From: Tetradesmus obliquus
Lineage: Eukaryota > Chlorophyta > Chlorophyceae > Sphaeropleales > Scenedesmaceae
Direction of reading: 5' to 3'
Length of the DNA stretch: 64,000 nt
Assembly: GCA_030272155.1 (NCBI GenBank)
Contig: CP126197.1
Span: forward strand, 4,828,001 to 4,892,000
The notes below the pieces were generated by a model. The model saw nothing but the letters and a program-made list of their open reading frames with translations. It ran no database searches and was not told where the DNA came from. How positions within the stretch are numbered: the first letter of the stretch is position 1; every line of letters starts with the position of its first letter. Positions 34,717 to 45,624 of this stretch are shown here, one piece after another. Made by a program: the position numbers and the translations under genes.

Positions 34717-36290
34717 CCAGCTCACTTGAGGCCGCCCACAAAGAAGCTCATGCCCAGCACCAGCAGCAGGTTGCTCAGAATGCTGCCCAGCAAGCTCGTT
34801 GCCACAACATCATACAGCCCCGCCTGCAGCGCTGCAATGCTCAAAATGAGCTCCACCACATTGCCAAATGTTGCATTCAGCAGGCCGCCGATGGTCTCTC
34901 CCAGCCGCAGTGCGAGGTCCTCTGTTACTTCGCCCAGCAGCAGCGCCAGGGGGATGAGCCCACACAGGTTCTGCAGCAGCAGTGGGGTTGTGGTGTAGAT
35001 GTGAGGGCGGGTACACGCAGGTGAGCGCGTGCTGGGTTGGGAGTGTCGGTGCGGCAAAGAAATGTGTTGCGCGTTTGTGTTGTTATGCAGTTGTGCAGAG
35101 TGCGCAAGGGAAAGGAGCTGGTCACGTGGATGCCACAGAATCGCCATAAAAGTAGCAAGGAGGGCGCAATGGGCTGGATATGATGTCCTGGCACGCGCGT
35201 GCATTACTGCGGTTAGCTGTCGCAGTTCAAGCAGGCTTCTTCCTCTGACACAGCAGCAGTGCAAGCAGCCGCTGCCAGTTTGTGCAATGCCTTGATCTCA
35301 GCGGCTACACTGCCTGCTTGCTGCTGCTGGCGTGCTGTGCTGCTGCTGCTGTTGCTGCTGCTGCTGGTGTGCTGTGCTGTGCCAGCAGCAGTTTCTTGTA
35401 ATTGAATACGCTCCCACATCCTCAGCTGTTGCACCCCCAAGCGCTGTCTGCATCACACACTCTCACCAGCAGGAACACCGTGGTGGCGCTCCAGTGCATG
35501 TACTCGCTGGCGAATGCAAAGGGGATGGTCAGCAGCAGCACGTTGAGCCAGCTGCTGGTGAGCAGGTGCAGGCTGGCGCTGATGTCTGTCTTGGGGCTCC
35601 ACCATGCTGACGTGGCCTCCTCCCCATCCTGTACCGGGCTTGGGGAGGTTGTGACCAGCAGCGGCGCTGCAGGGTTTGACCATAATCATCATTATCAGCG
35701 GGACAAGGAGGGGCATGCGAATTGTTTTGGTGAAAAGGAAAGAAACAGAAGGATGTCAGGAGGCTGGATAGTTGCAGGCGGTGGAGCTTGTGCAAGTGTG
35801 CACAGGCGTGGGTGAGGCACAGCGGGTGGTGCCTTGCAGGAAAGCAAAGGATGGCAGGTGGCAGGGAGGACTAGGTGATGCAAGTGGGAATATTCAGCAG
35901 GCATGTGCGGCCGTGTGTACGGCATATGGACAGGAGTCACAGTTGTTTGCAGGTGATCATGCTGGGCAGTCAAGGGTCGATGGTGGCTGGCTGTATGGCA
36001 TAAACCCCCAGCTGCTGCTTGTGGCAACAAACGGCTACAACAGCAGCAGGATGCAGCTGCACCTGGCTTGCCTTTGTTGGCAGCCTAGCAAGCTCACAGA
36101 TATGGTTTTATGGCCAGAAGTGCCGTATCCGTCTGCATGTCAGCTGCTCACTTGTATCTGAGCCTGTAGAGGACCTCCTGCCTACTGTTCCACCAGTTGG
36201 AAAGCTCCTCCCGCTCTTCATAACAGCAAGAGCTTTGCCCCGGCTGCCCACGCTGACGCGGGGCGTTGTTGGAGTTCCACCTCCGTCCAT
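31416..36290 (-). CDS. CAX: CAX-type vacuolar Ca2+/H+ antiporter
   Basis: Eight exons, minus strand: 36290-36152, 35666-35467, 34970-34726, 34145-33974, 33275-33057, 32508-32356, 31993-31845, 31482-31416. They total 1344 nt, 447 residues. It exchanges cytosolic Ca2+ for protons, normally at the vacuole membrane. Hallmarks: two inverted selectivity motifs, GNVVE (149-153) after LLNATF and GNACE (346-350) after FIVLPIA; an acidic loop (GEEGEDAQQ) between the halves; and [20 protein letters not shown] at the C-terminus. About eleven hydrophobic segments are expected; several are clear, such as [16 protein letters not shown]. The hydrophilic N-terminus ([16 protein letters not shown]) resembles the regulatory N-region of plant CAX. 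Exon 1 is assigned from phase: the donor after ACA-A joins CG to give STGSDTTPLLV. Nearly every intron holds partial exon copies. Confidence 0.92.
32225..32275 (-). repeat. CAX: Partial copy of CAX exon 6 (3' end with donor)
   Basis: On the gene strand it encodes [13 protein letters not shown] and is followed by GTGCGGC, repeating the end of exon 6 ([12 protein letters not shown] then donor GTGCGTC) about 130 bp further upstream. It lies in intron 6, downstream of the full exon. Confidence 0.85.
32598..32763 (-). repeat. CAX: Two partial copies of CAX exon 6 (5' end with 3' splice site)
   Basis: Segment 32598-32637 reads CAGGTCAATAGCACCTGG then GGCCTCAGCCG on the gene strand, against CAGGTCAGCAGCACCTGG then GGCCTCTCCCG in exon 6. 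A more diverged copy lies at about 32725-32763. Both are upstream of exon 6 within intron 5. Confidence 0.75.
32898..32975 (-). repeat. CAX: Partial copy of CAX exon 5 (3' end with donor)
   Basis: About 75 nt repeating the end of exon 5 ([20 protein letters not shown] then GTGCG) at roughly 80-85% identity, located about 155 bp downstream in intron 5. A weaker third copy is seen at about 32753-32815. Confidence 0.85.
33457..33548 (-). repeat. CAX: Partial copy of CAX exon 5 (5' end with 3' splice site)
   Basis: About 85 nt encoding [20 protein letters not shown] and further to QLGTHK, preceded by TGCAG. The original at 33275 reads [20 protein letters not shown]. It lies upstream of exon 5 in intron 4, separated from it by a (CTG)n run at about 33370-33405 (sense). 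Confidence 0.9.
33728..34040 (-). repeat. CAX: Three-unit array of CAX exon 4 3' end with donor
   Basis: The true end of exon 4 ([18 protein letters not shown] then donor) is followed downstream by two copies at about 33849-33920 and 33732-33805, period about 115-118 bp. They read [10 protein letters not shown]- and [17 protein letters not shown]-like when the right frame is taken. Intron sequence between the units is also repeated, around GCAAAAAGGCAAT. Confidence 0.88.
34212..34270 (-). repeat. CAX: Partial copy of CAX exon 4 (5' end with 3' splice site)
   Basis: On the gene strand: CGCAGGTACAAGATCCATCA then CTTCAATGCTGTGTCCAGC, nearly identical to the start of exon 4 at 34145 ([16 protein letters not shown]). 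The spacing is 120 bp, upstream of the exon. Confidence 0.9.
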
Positions 36291-36684
36291 GTGAAGTCAG
36301 ATGTCGTGCGAGGCTGACCTACTGTACTTGGCCCTTAGATATCGTCAGATCGGAGTGAGGGGCGTTCGACTGGTGTTCCGCCTATGCAAGCTCAATGAAC
36401 CGACATCGCGGGGGTGTTGAAAGCGATGCGAAGTCAAAACGTGGGACCCATTAACCCCTTCTCAACTCGGTGTGGCTCGCATCACAGCTGACGCACGCAT
36501 CTTTCTTGACCAGCGCAGAGAATGCAGAGACTTGTGACAGACCTTTAAAAATGTGATCTCAAAAAACTACACTACATGCCCACAGCAGCCCACGAACGGC
36601 GATCTGAGCGGCTTGGTCGAATCAACAGCCCTGATGGCCAGTGTACAGAGTTGCAGGAAGCACACCTTGGCCAGCACCAGTGCC
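36291..36684. other. Short region between CAX and the unknown plastid protein gene
   Basis: 394 bp between the CAX start codon and the stop of the next minus-strand gene. It should hold the CAX promoter. No TATA box is evident and no open frame of note. Confidence 0.45.
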
Positions 36685-37332
36685 TCATGCAGCCCTGTAC
36701 ACCTCATTCCTGGCCCATTTGAGGCGCCTATCCCCCTCATTCTCATAGCAAAGCAGCCAGCGCACGATGGCATCTCCTGCAGATGCACTGCTGCTGCCGC
36801 CGCCGCCGCTGCTGCCAGCTTGTCCCACCACTGCACCTGCTTCAAGCACCACATCTGCTGCGCCACCCAGGCATTCAGGGCTCACATTTTGCGGGGCCCT
36901 GAAATAGCAGCCGCTGGTGTACCACACCTCCATGGCTTCAGGCCCACCGTGCAGCTGCTGGAAGGGGTTGCTGCTGCCAGCATCACCAGCATCGATACTG
37001 CCGCTGCTGAATCTGCACTCCATGCTGTCATCATAAGTCAGCTGCGTGAAGCTGCCGCTGAGCTTGCCGGCTTGCGATGCATAGTAGTTCTCGATACTGC
37101 CATGGGCCCTGCAACACAGGCATGCAGTTCACAATGCTGTTCACAGTGAAGAGGAAGCAGAAGCCATGTTGCGACGCGGAGGCATGCAGCTGAGCAGTTG
37201 TTGTCAAGAAAGACATAAGCAAAAGACACAATGATCTGTAAGCCAGCAACAGCTCCGAGAGCCACCTAGGTGTCCGAAACAATTCTACCTGTCATCGCCA
37301 GACAGCATAACACAACCTCCCCATGCCCCATA

Positions 37333-37368
<36 letters not shown>

Positions 37369-39342
37369 TTTACCAACCTGTCCGTCAGGCCTGCCTGCTG
37401 CAGCGTTGCGCTGTGTGCACCTGGCGTGAACACCTGCTGCAGGCTGCCTGGCCCCGGGCTGATGGCTGCCTCCCAGGTGGTGTAGTGTGTGAGGAAGCCG
37501 CCGCTGGCTGTGTCGTAATGTAACATAACGCTCCAGCGAAGCCCACCATCAGGGCCAGGCATCTGCGGCAAATGAAGCACAGGGTTTGGACTGGATTGGC
37601 TAGTGTTTGTTACAGCAGCGGTGTCGTAGTGCAGCATCACGCTCCAGCGCAGCCCGCCGTCAGGCCCAGGCACCTGTGGTAAATGAAAGGATGGCTTGGA
37701 CTGGGTTGGTTAGTGTCTGTCACAGCAGCGGTGTTGTAGTGCAGCATCACACTCCAGCGCAGCTCGCTGCCAGCTGACAGTGTCAGGCCCAGGCACCTGC
37801 GTATAGGAATCACATGGTGTTGTTTCGCCAATTCAGCAGCAGTAGAGGTGGTTGATTGCATGCTTGAGCAAGTAGGAAAGCATTGGAACACTGACCATGC
37901 ACTTTGCGGTCGTGCGCTGCGCGCCTGCACATGGTGCATAGGGGGAAAAAGTTTTGCACCCAATTTGGGCGTGGGTGATGCGCAGTGTGAGGTGCATGTG
38001 CAGGACTCTGCAAGCTCCCAACTGCCGTGGGTTGCTTGTGCATGATACTGTCATGTTTATTTATGCACTAGGCATGTAACACAGCTGCCGCTGCCGCGCA
38101 CCCGCATATACATCCTGTTGAACCACGTCTTGTGGGCCTCCCCCAGCTGCTCAGTGGGCCCCACCAGCGGCAGGCCGCCAGTGACAACCAGGTTGCCATG
38201 CCCCGGCACCGCCAGTACCCGCATGGCTGCCGCCAGGCCTGCAGCAGGCGGGGCGGGGCCGGACAGCTGTGCTGCTGCAGCAGCCAGGCTGGGCTGCAGA
38301 GAGAATGCAGTAGTGTAGTGTTTACACGCAAGGGAGGTTCAGCAGCAGCAGCAGCAGCAGCAGCAGCACGTGTGGCAATGAGAGACATCCAGGGGTTCAC
38401 ACACAGTACGCACAGTGTCCATTTATCGCACAGGGATGTTGAGCGCTGCGATAGGGCCAACAAGCGTACAACGATCAGCATGTGAGCATTGCATGGATGA
38501 ACCACCCATGCTGTACTACAGGCAGCACTCTGTTCAGCACTGCTGATGACGCTGCTGCAGCCTGGGGCTGCAAATATCTTCCCCACCATCTGCAGCCCAG
38601 CTACCCATCATGGTCATTATTACTCATCGCCCTTACCTCCATAAGCGGCGTGCCTGCAGCTATCTCTACAATGAGTGTGTCCATGTCTAGCTGCAGCTGC
38701 AGTGGGTCCTTCTGCAGCTGCGGCAGCTGCTGCCGCTGCTTCTGCAGCTTTGGCGAGCTCAGGTCTCCCTCCTCCGCCTTCCACACCTGACACACCTCCG
38801 GCTGGCCGTCCTTGCGCCTGCAGCAGCACAGCACGCAGCAGCAACATCAAGAGCGCGTGGTACTTTACAACATTCGAAAGGAGACTGATGCAGCTTGGCG
38901 TGCGATGCCGAGAGGTGGACATTCCCTGCAAAAGAGGTAGCAAAGTGTGCTATCTAGATTCAAGGTGCAATGCAAGCATACTACCAGCACACCAGCACAC
39001 CAGTCATCCAGTGATGAGGTCTCAATCGGCCAAAAGGGTTCACCTGAAGCCATAGATGATGTCTCCTTCTGCCAGCAGCTTCGACTCGCTGCCTTGGAAC
39101 TTCTGCCACCTGCCAACATAACCACTGATAGGGCGCTCTGCGATGCTGCCCATGTTGCTGCAAAGGTTCGCATAGTTCTGCTCCGATGTGAATTTCGTTT
39201 TGTTACGAGGCGTTGCCTCAGTTGCAGCTCCTGCTGGCTCAGAGGTTGCCATGGGCCTCAGGTGGTGCTGCTTACTGCTGCGCATTCGTGTGCTGCTGCT
39301 GCCAAGCAAGCAGCGCCTTGGTTGCACGGCACGTGACAGCAT
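36685..39342 (-). CDS. Uncharacterised, probably plastid-targeted protein
   Basis: Five exons, minus strand: 39342-39044, 38817-38637, 38293-38102, 37562-37378, 37108-36685. They total 1281 nt, 426 residues; all phases agree. The first 45 or so residues are rich in Arg, Ser and Ala with almost no acids (MLSRAVQPRRCLLGSSSTRM), typical of an organelle transit peptide. The mature part has segments NLCSNMGSIAERPISGYVG, GRWQKFQG, VPGHGNLVVTGGLPLVGP, AHKTWFNRMYMR, LRWSVMLHYDTASGGFLTHY and KLSGSFTQLTYDD. The pattern of short beta-strands with Trp/Tyr (SGSFTQLTYDD, YGFRRKDG) recalls lipocalin-like DUF3598/CpcS-type folds, but this is only a structural guess. I do not recognise the family. The last exon carries a Gly/Ser-rich insert. 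It shares a 407-bp divergent region with the gene at 39750. Confidence 0.7.
37560..37798 (-). repeat. Three-unit array of exon 4 5' end with 3' splice site
   Basis: Units begin on the gene strand near 37798, 37680 and 37562, each after an AG. They share CCTGGCCCTGA-, GCGCTGGAGCGT- and CTGCACTACGACACC-like blocks, period about 115-118 bp. Only the unit at 37562 runs on as exon 4 (MPGPDGGLRWSVMLHYDTA). The first copy has an insertion that shifts its frame. The linking sequence (GTAACAAACACTAGCCAATC) is repeated as well. Confidence 0.9.
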
Positions 39343-39749
39343 AGAAGCGTAGAGAAGAATGATATGAGCGGTCAGAAGGTTTTGCAGGGCAGCGACGACT
39401 GTCTGAAGTTAGGCACTGTTGACGGGTTGAGTGGCAGGTGGAGCAGGGTGGAGTGATGGCCCAAGGTTGTTGCGTCAATCACCAAACGCCACACCCGTGG
39501 AGCACGAAACAAGGCTACTCACAGACGAGCGTCTTTTCAAGCTGCCATGCCTGCAGGCATATGTACACCCGTCGTTTTCCCGGCTCAGGCAGGGCATAAG
39601 AAGTGACCGGCGCCAAAGCACACGCAAGAAGCAGCGATTACTATCTTGTTTAAATGTTTATTGACGTATGGTGATCTCGTTTGACCCTCAGCTACACACA
39701 ACCAACAATTTAGTTTCTCCCGCGATGTCTTGAGTTCGCACTACGCGAT
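39343..39749. promoter_or_regulatory. Divergent promoter region between the plastid protein and the secreted cysteine-rich protein
   Basis: 407 bp separates two start codons facing away from each other, so both promoters and 5' UTRs must fit here. The right half (about 39640-39730) is AT-rich (CTTGTTTAAATGTTTATTG), a plausible core promoter for the plus-strand gene. Confidence 0.45.
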
Positions 39750-41094
39750 ATGGCTCGATCATGCTACTATACTGCTTCAGTGTGCTTTTTAAAAGTCTTA
39801 TTTGTACTTCTTGTGTGTCAAAGCATCGTTGCGCTGCCTCATAGCGGACTCACTCGTTGTCCCACTGGCTCCAGCTGTTGCGGGCTAGAAGCATGCACCC
39901 CTCCTGACGCCAAGTGCATAGACGGATCGTGCTACAAGAGTGATGGCAAGCTGATTGCATGCGTGCGTGCTGCAACACCGTGTGCAGCTGGCAGTTGCCC
40001 CCAGGGCAGCTTCTGTCATGGGCCCAGCCAGCAATGCCAGCCAGAGACATGCAGCATGCGCCAGGCGCTCTGGTGCTCGCAAGACACAGGGCAGCTGAAT
40101 CAGGTTGCCTGTGCTTTTGAGCTATCGCAGACGCAGTGCTTCGCCAGCAGCAGCGGCAGGTTCACATGCAATGTCAGCGGCAGGATGCTGGCTGCCACCT
40201 GTGGCGGCAGGGCAGTCGCAGCCGTGGCAGCAGCAGCAGCAGCAGCTACGGAGAACCAACACCACTACCAGCAGCGGCATCAGCAGCAGCAGGAGGAGCT
40301 TCCACCGCTGTATGGTGACGGCAGCAGGGTCCACCCCATGCCCAGCAGCAGACGTCGCAGCTTGCTGTCTGCTCTCAGCAGCTGCCTCAGCAGCATGTGG
40401 CCCTCCTGGCCCCACAGCAGCAGCAGCAGCAGCAGTCATCATCTCCGCCACCGCCGCGCCCTGCAGCAGCTCAGCCTGTTCCCTCGCGACTTTGTGGACA
40501 TCAACACACAGGACTTTGACCCAAACCGCCCCATTGGCGGTGGCTTGCGTGGCGAGTTTGTGGATGGCTTTTTGAGCTCCCTCTTGCAGGACAGTCAGGC
40601 GACTCAGCAGATTGAAAGCAGGCTGATTGGGCCGTCTTACGGAGGGCCCATCCCTGTCGCCAGCATCAAGCCAGTGGTGAACCCCTCTGGGAATGTACTG
40701 CAGCTGGGAGCAAACCCCGGAGGTTTATTTGCTCGCATGGGGCCGGGAGGGGCCGTGCTGGGGTCATACGGAGGAGGTTTCCCAGGACCGTTCAACTCCC
40801 GTACAGGCCAGTATGGGTTAGGTGGCAGCTACGGCATGGCGCAGCCCTACTTTGGCGACGCGCAAGGCACAGCTGTATTTGCGGTGCAGAATGCCACATA
40901 CTGGCAGTCCAGAGGGTACCCGACCATCTCATATCCATGCCCACAAGCAGTGCCTGCTGGTACAATGATATCCGTGGGCATACCGTGTGGGGTTGCAATT
41001 GTGTCCATGCCGGCAGCGGACCTGCCCACTGCAAATGGCATGCCCGCAGCGCCGCAGCTAACAGCCCCTGGGGTGAGTGGCTTTGCGTGGATGA

Positions 41095-41141
<47 letters not shown>

Positions 41142-42161
41142 GCAGCATCAGCAGCAGCAGCAGCAGCTGCTGCTGCTGCTGCTGCTGCTGGGTGCTGAGT
41201 AACCATGTAACAGCAGTGGACCAGCGGATGTGATTGCATACATGTTGCTCAGCGTCAGGGCGCAGCGATGAAGTCGGGGTCACCTGTGAGAGTATGCCTC
41301 GCCAGCCCCACTGCACAGCCGATCATGTGCAATCCTCTGAATCCTCTGAAAGCATGCCTTGCTGCTGCACCTGCCATGCCATACTGTCACCAGCTGAACC
41401 CACTGCTCATCCCTTGCTAACTTATCAACTCGTGTTAACTGTTTTGCGTTGTCCTGTGTAGCCTGGCGGTGCTACTCCTGTTGGAGGCACCACTCCTGGC
41501 CCCACACCGGTCACTCCTGTGCCACCTACAACACCGCCCACCACACCGCCCATAACACCGCCCACAACACCCCCACCTACCGTGAGTCTGCCAGCCAGCT
41601 GCTGCTGCTAGCAAGGCAGTTGAAAAACTTCCCAACGTAGCTGTTGCTGCGTGCTGCAGGGTTGGTTGTGCTTGCTTTGCTGAAGTATATCGTGCATGTA
41701 TCGTCTTCCCAGTTGAAGCGGTGTAGGTTGTTGCACGGCAACTGCTGCTAGCTCTAGCAACCCCCAGTCTGAACTCGCCTGCCTGCCCGGCTGCATTATG
41801 TTGCAATGATGCTGTCGCAAAATGTAATGCCTTTGCTGCAACTCATAATACTGCTTGCCTTGCTGCTGCCTGCTGCCTGCAGCCGGCGCCGTCACCTCCA
41901 GCCATGCCGTTCAACAGCTGGCACAGCTACAACAGCATGTCGCTGGAAAGTGGAGCAGAACAGCACACAGCAGCAGCAGCAGCAGCAGTGTTGCCGCCCT
42001 TGCCAGGTGCAGCGGCAGCAGCAGCATTCGACGTACCAGCAGCTGCTGCTCCGATACCATCTGTGCCGGCGCCTGCACCGGCGCATGCAGACAAGCAGGC
42101 ATTGACAGAGTCTCTGCTGGCGGCCATGGTGAGCTACTGCTGCCGTTGCCGCTGCTGCTAA
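39750..42161 (+). CDS. Secreted cysteine-rich, Pro/Thr-rich wall-type protein
   Basis: Exons 39750-41072, 41462-41581 and 41883 onward, phase 0 at both joins. A signal peptide (about residues 1-28, core VCFLKVLFVLLVCQSIVA) is followed by a Cys-rich domain of about 110 residues (TRCPTGSSCCGLEACTPP, SCPQGSFCHGPSQQC). Then come a Gln/Ser/Ala linker and a Gly/Pro-rich domain (NPGGLFARMGPGGAVLGSYG) with conserved DFVDINTQDF. Exon 2 encodes PPTTPPTTPPITPPTTPPPT, a hydroxyproline-type wall motif. The third exon either runs to the stop at 42161 (ending SYCCRCRCC) or uses the donor after 42128 to join an exon near 42530-42772; the splice phases tested there do not fit cleanly, so I end the call at 42161. 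Likely an extracellular matrix or wall protein. The exact family is not recognised. Confidence 0.65.
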
Positions 42162-45100
42162 CCATGGTGTGTCTGTAGGCATGTGCAGCGGGTGACATGC
42201 AGTGCAGCTGGCAGCTGCAACTGCTGTCATGACAGGAACACGACGCAGCAGCAGCTGTGCATGGCAAGTTTGAGTCATCGCAATTCACCACAACTGCACC
42301 CACCCGCGTCTTTTGAAGCACACCATTGCCACAAGCAGCAGCACATGCACGTGCCACAGCCTGGCGCATTGGAAGAAGACAAACCAAGACCGCCTTGATG
42401 CTGTTCTGCAGCAGCTAACTCTTTCAACTATGATGCATTGCACCAATATGCCTCCCAAATTAAACACCTGCACAACGTGCTTGCTGGCTGCTGCTGATGC
42501 AGGGCAACTGACCTCGTGCCCACGACAGTTGCGCGGGTTCACCTGCTGCACTGGTGGAGTTCAACAGCAGCAACAGCAACCAGCAGCAGCAGCAGCAGCA
42601 GCTGCAGTATGTACCGGTGACAAGCGAGGGGCCGGCTGCAGCAGAGGCGCCGTCAACACAAGTGCAGCGCCTGCAGGAACCTCAGCAGATCATCTGGCAG
42701 TTTGGCTTAGCATGTGATGGATGCGGCCTTGTGGAATCAGCCGCACTCCGTGTGGATTGGGCTGTTGATTGATGTCAACTACATAGGCTGTGTGTTGCTA
42801 TAGATTTGGTACAGTAGGCTGGCCGCTTGCGGCTTCTGCACAAGAAGCCAGGTCAACAGCAAGCGCTGCGGCGGTCCCTGCAGTGTACAACTGCACAGTC
42901 CGTCCGACTCGCAGCCATGCGAGCATAACGGCAACTGCCTTGCTTGGACTTATCGGGGGTGACGCTCTGCCTGTGCTGGTACAGGCCAGCAGCTGAAACG
43001 GCGGCAACATTCGGCAGGCATGTGGATCAATGCCGGTGGTGTTATGCTGCTGCCGCATGACCCTGGTCTAGTATGGGTGCTTGCTTTGCAGGCTTGATTG
43101 CCGGGTCTGTGTCTGCTGTAATGGGTGGGCTTGTGGATACACCGGGCACACGGCCTCACTATAAAGTAACTACTTTGGTAACTGGTAACTGGTAATGTGC
43201 CCAAGGTTGTGCCCAAGGTTGTCTTACAATGTAAATCACAGTGCTGCTCCACACTGTGGCTCAGCTCTACAGCTCTTCCACCAGGGTATCAAATGAACAT
43301 CCAGCAAACTTTGGTTGAACCAACCTGCTAACCTGGCGGGCACAAATCGACAGTCACCGTTGCATGGCGCCATAAGCAGATTCTGGTTCTGGGTGAGATA
43401 TGGTCGGTTACAAACACAAAGCATGAGGGACACCATGGCAAGTTACTGGTGTACACCAACGTGTGACTCCAGGAAGTTCTCGCTGAGAGGCACAGTCACG
43501 TTGAGAGGCATGTGCAGAGGCTAGCAGACGAAGAGCATGAGCATGCCTGCACAAGCCTCAACAACTCATGTCACCAGCCCCCACTGCAATGACAGGGTGC
43601 CGCAACGTGCCTTGATGAGATGGAGCACGTGTCACCGCCAAAGTGCCAAACCCGAGAAACAAGTGCCAGCAGCGGACGCCAAAACATACACTCTGCAAAC
43701 GTTCAGAGCCTTTGAAGCTGCGACCATAAAAATCAGCGGGGCCGGTCCAGGCTATGCCTGTAGACACTCCACGCATGCTGCTCTTCCCTGCTGCATGACG
43801 GCATGCATCAACACGCGTCAGGCCATCAAGACATGTTGCTGCTGGCTCGATGCTGTGTCTCAAGTGCTGGCGCACCTTGCCTGGCCAAAAACACATGTGA
43901 ACTGAATTTTGAGCAACCCACAGTCATGCAGGCGCTGGCTACTGAACCCACCCATGGGTGGGCCAAGGATTGCCCCTTGGCCAAGGATCCCAAGACCAAT
44001 GGGCCCTGGGACAGTGCAAACACTCCTCGCAAGCGATTTGTGCGCTGGCAGCACCTGGACACTGAGAGGCAAGCAATGTCTTGTCCTGCTCAGCAGCTGC
44101 AGCAATCGCAGTGCCTCAGACTTCAGCTTGCCATGCATGCATAATGCACGCTGCAACTCGTGGTTGACTGCCATCAGCAACCCTGCGCAAGACACTACCA
44201 GCCACATTTAACACAGAGCTGCTGTGGTGTGCCGATACCAGCGTGTTGCAACCAAACTGCTGCGCACTGAAAGCACAAAGGATACCCTGTACGTGGTGTG
44301 CGGAGAATGGCAGTGGAAGAGGGCACACAGTATTATTCAAAAAGGCATCCAACAGCCTGACACAGCCAAAAGAACTGCAGCTGCTCAGGAAAGTGCCAAA
44401 AGCCACATGCAAGAGCTGCAAACCAGTCACACCTGTCCCAAGTGCCTGGGTACACATGCGGAGGGCACATCCACTGCCGGATTGGCAGTAAAAATGTGCC
44501 GATGACTCACTACTACTAGTACTGTAGTACAGTCCAAAGCACGCAGCGGAGATGACAGCAAACACTGGAACGCATAGGCTGCTCAATTTGCAGCCCAGCG
44601 TGGATATGCATGCCACGATGTGCGGTGGCTGCAAGCAGCGAGCACAGCAGTTTTGATGTCACCAGGCCCAACCTCAACACCTCCTCACAATGCAGAACAT
44701 CCTGATCAACAAGAATGCATGTACACTTCAACGGCCGACAACACCAGCCACCCCAACATGCAAGGCCTGACAGGCAACATCGTGCAATCACAACCAAGCA
44801 GCCCATTAATCTGAATGCACTGGCGCAATCTGGTGGAGAGACGATGTAGCAGGGTCCGTAACCAGTAGCAGCACAGCGGCGGCACAGTTAGTGCGGACGC
44901 ACAAACGTGAATGCGTACAGAAACCCTTAGTCATGATGAATAGCTGTACAGCTACTCGTTGAACCGATATCGTATGGCGCATGCGCTCCATGCTGGAGTG
45001 GCCTGCCCTGCCGACTTTGGGTGGTGAGCCGCCAGATCTGCACGTGATGCAGCATCAATCACATGCATGTGGCGCCACCCCAGCCCACCCCAGCCCACCA

Positions 45101-45624
45101 GACACAGCACCGGGCAAGTGCCACCAAAAGGAAACTGCAGCCTGCAGCCCAAAAGATGTGTACAGCCATGAGCAACTGTGAACACACCAGCCAAGCACTG
45201 CTCTTCTCAGCCGCATCATGCAGACAGTGCACTGCCGTGAACACAGGAAGGGGACATCACACGGCAGCTGCAGATATGTCCAGTAGGGTGCAACCCTGAA
45301 CCCATCCCTGCATCACGAGTTCTAGCACCATGTAAGAGCATGAGCGCAATGTTATGACTGCCACAATCAGAACTGCACCACTCAAGATGCAACACCACCC
45401 TGAGAAAGCACAGCTTACAGCACGCACCGCAGCCCGACGGCTACCAGTCCGTGCAACCCGACCCCAATAACACTTGCTCACTGATAACAGTTAGCAAGCC
45501 AGCGACGGCGCAAGCAAGCCTGCCTGCATAGCTGCATTGAAATGCACAACACACGGTGACAGCGGAGATGACCCAATCAGCCCTCGACGCAACATTGGTT
45601 CTGCTTTCAGCCCTGCCACACCAA
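42162..45624. other. Gene-poor region 3' of the secreted protein and of the receptor kinase
   Basis: About 3.5 kb between convergent genes. A possible last exon of the secreted protein lies at about 42530-42772 (LQYVPVTSEGP-like frame). Otherwise no gene is supported. Small direct repeats occur at 43170-43225 (GGTAACTGGTAACTGGTAA and GCCCAAGGTT twice), and a cluster of perfect palindromes at 43947-43986. Confidence 0.4.

Noticed and set aside
42530-42772. Possible last exon of the secreted cysteine-rich protein
   Set aside because: The tested acceptors give either a stop or the wrong phase after the donor at 42128. It needs cDNA, so it was left out of the gene model.
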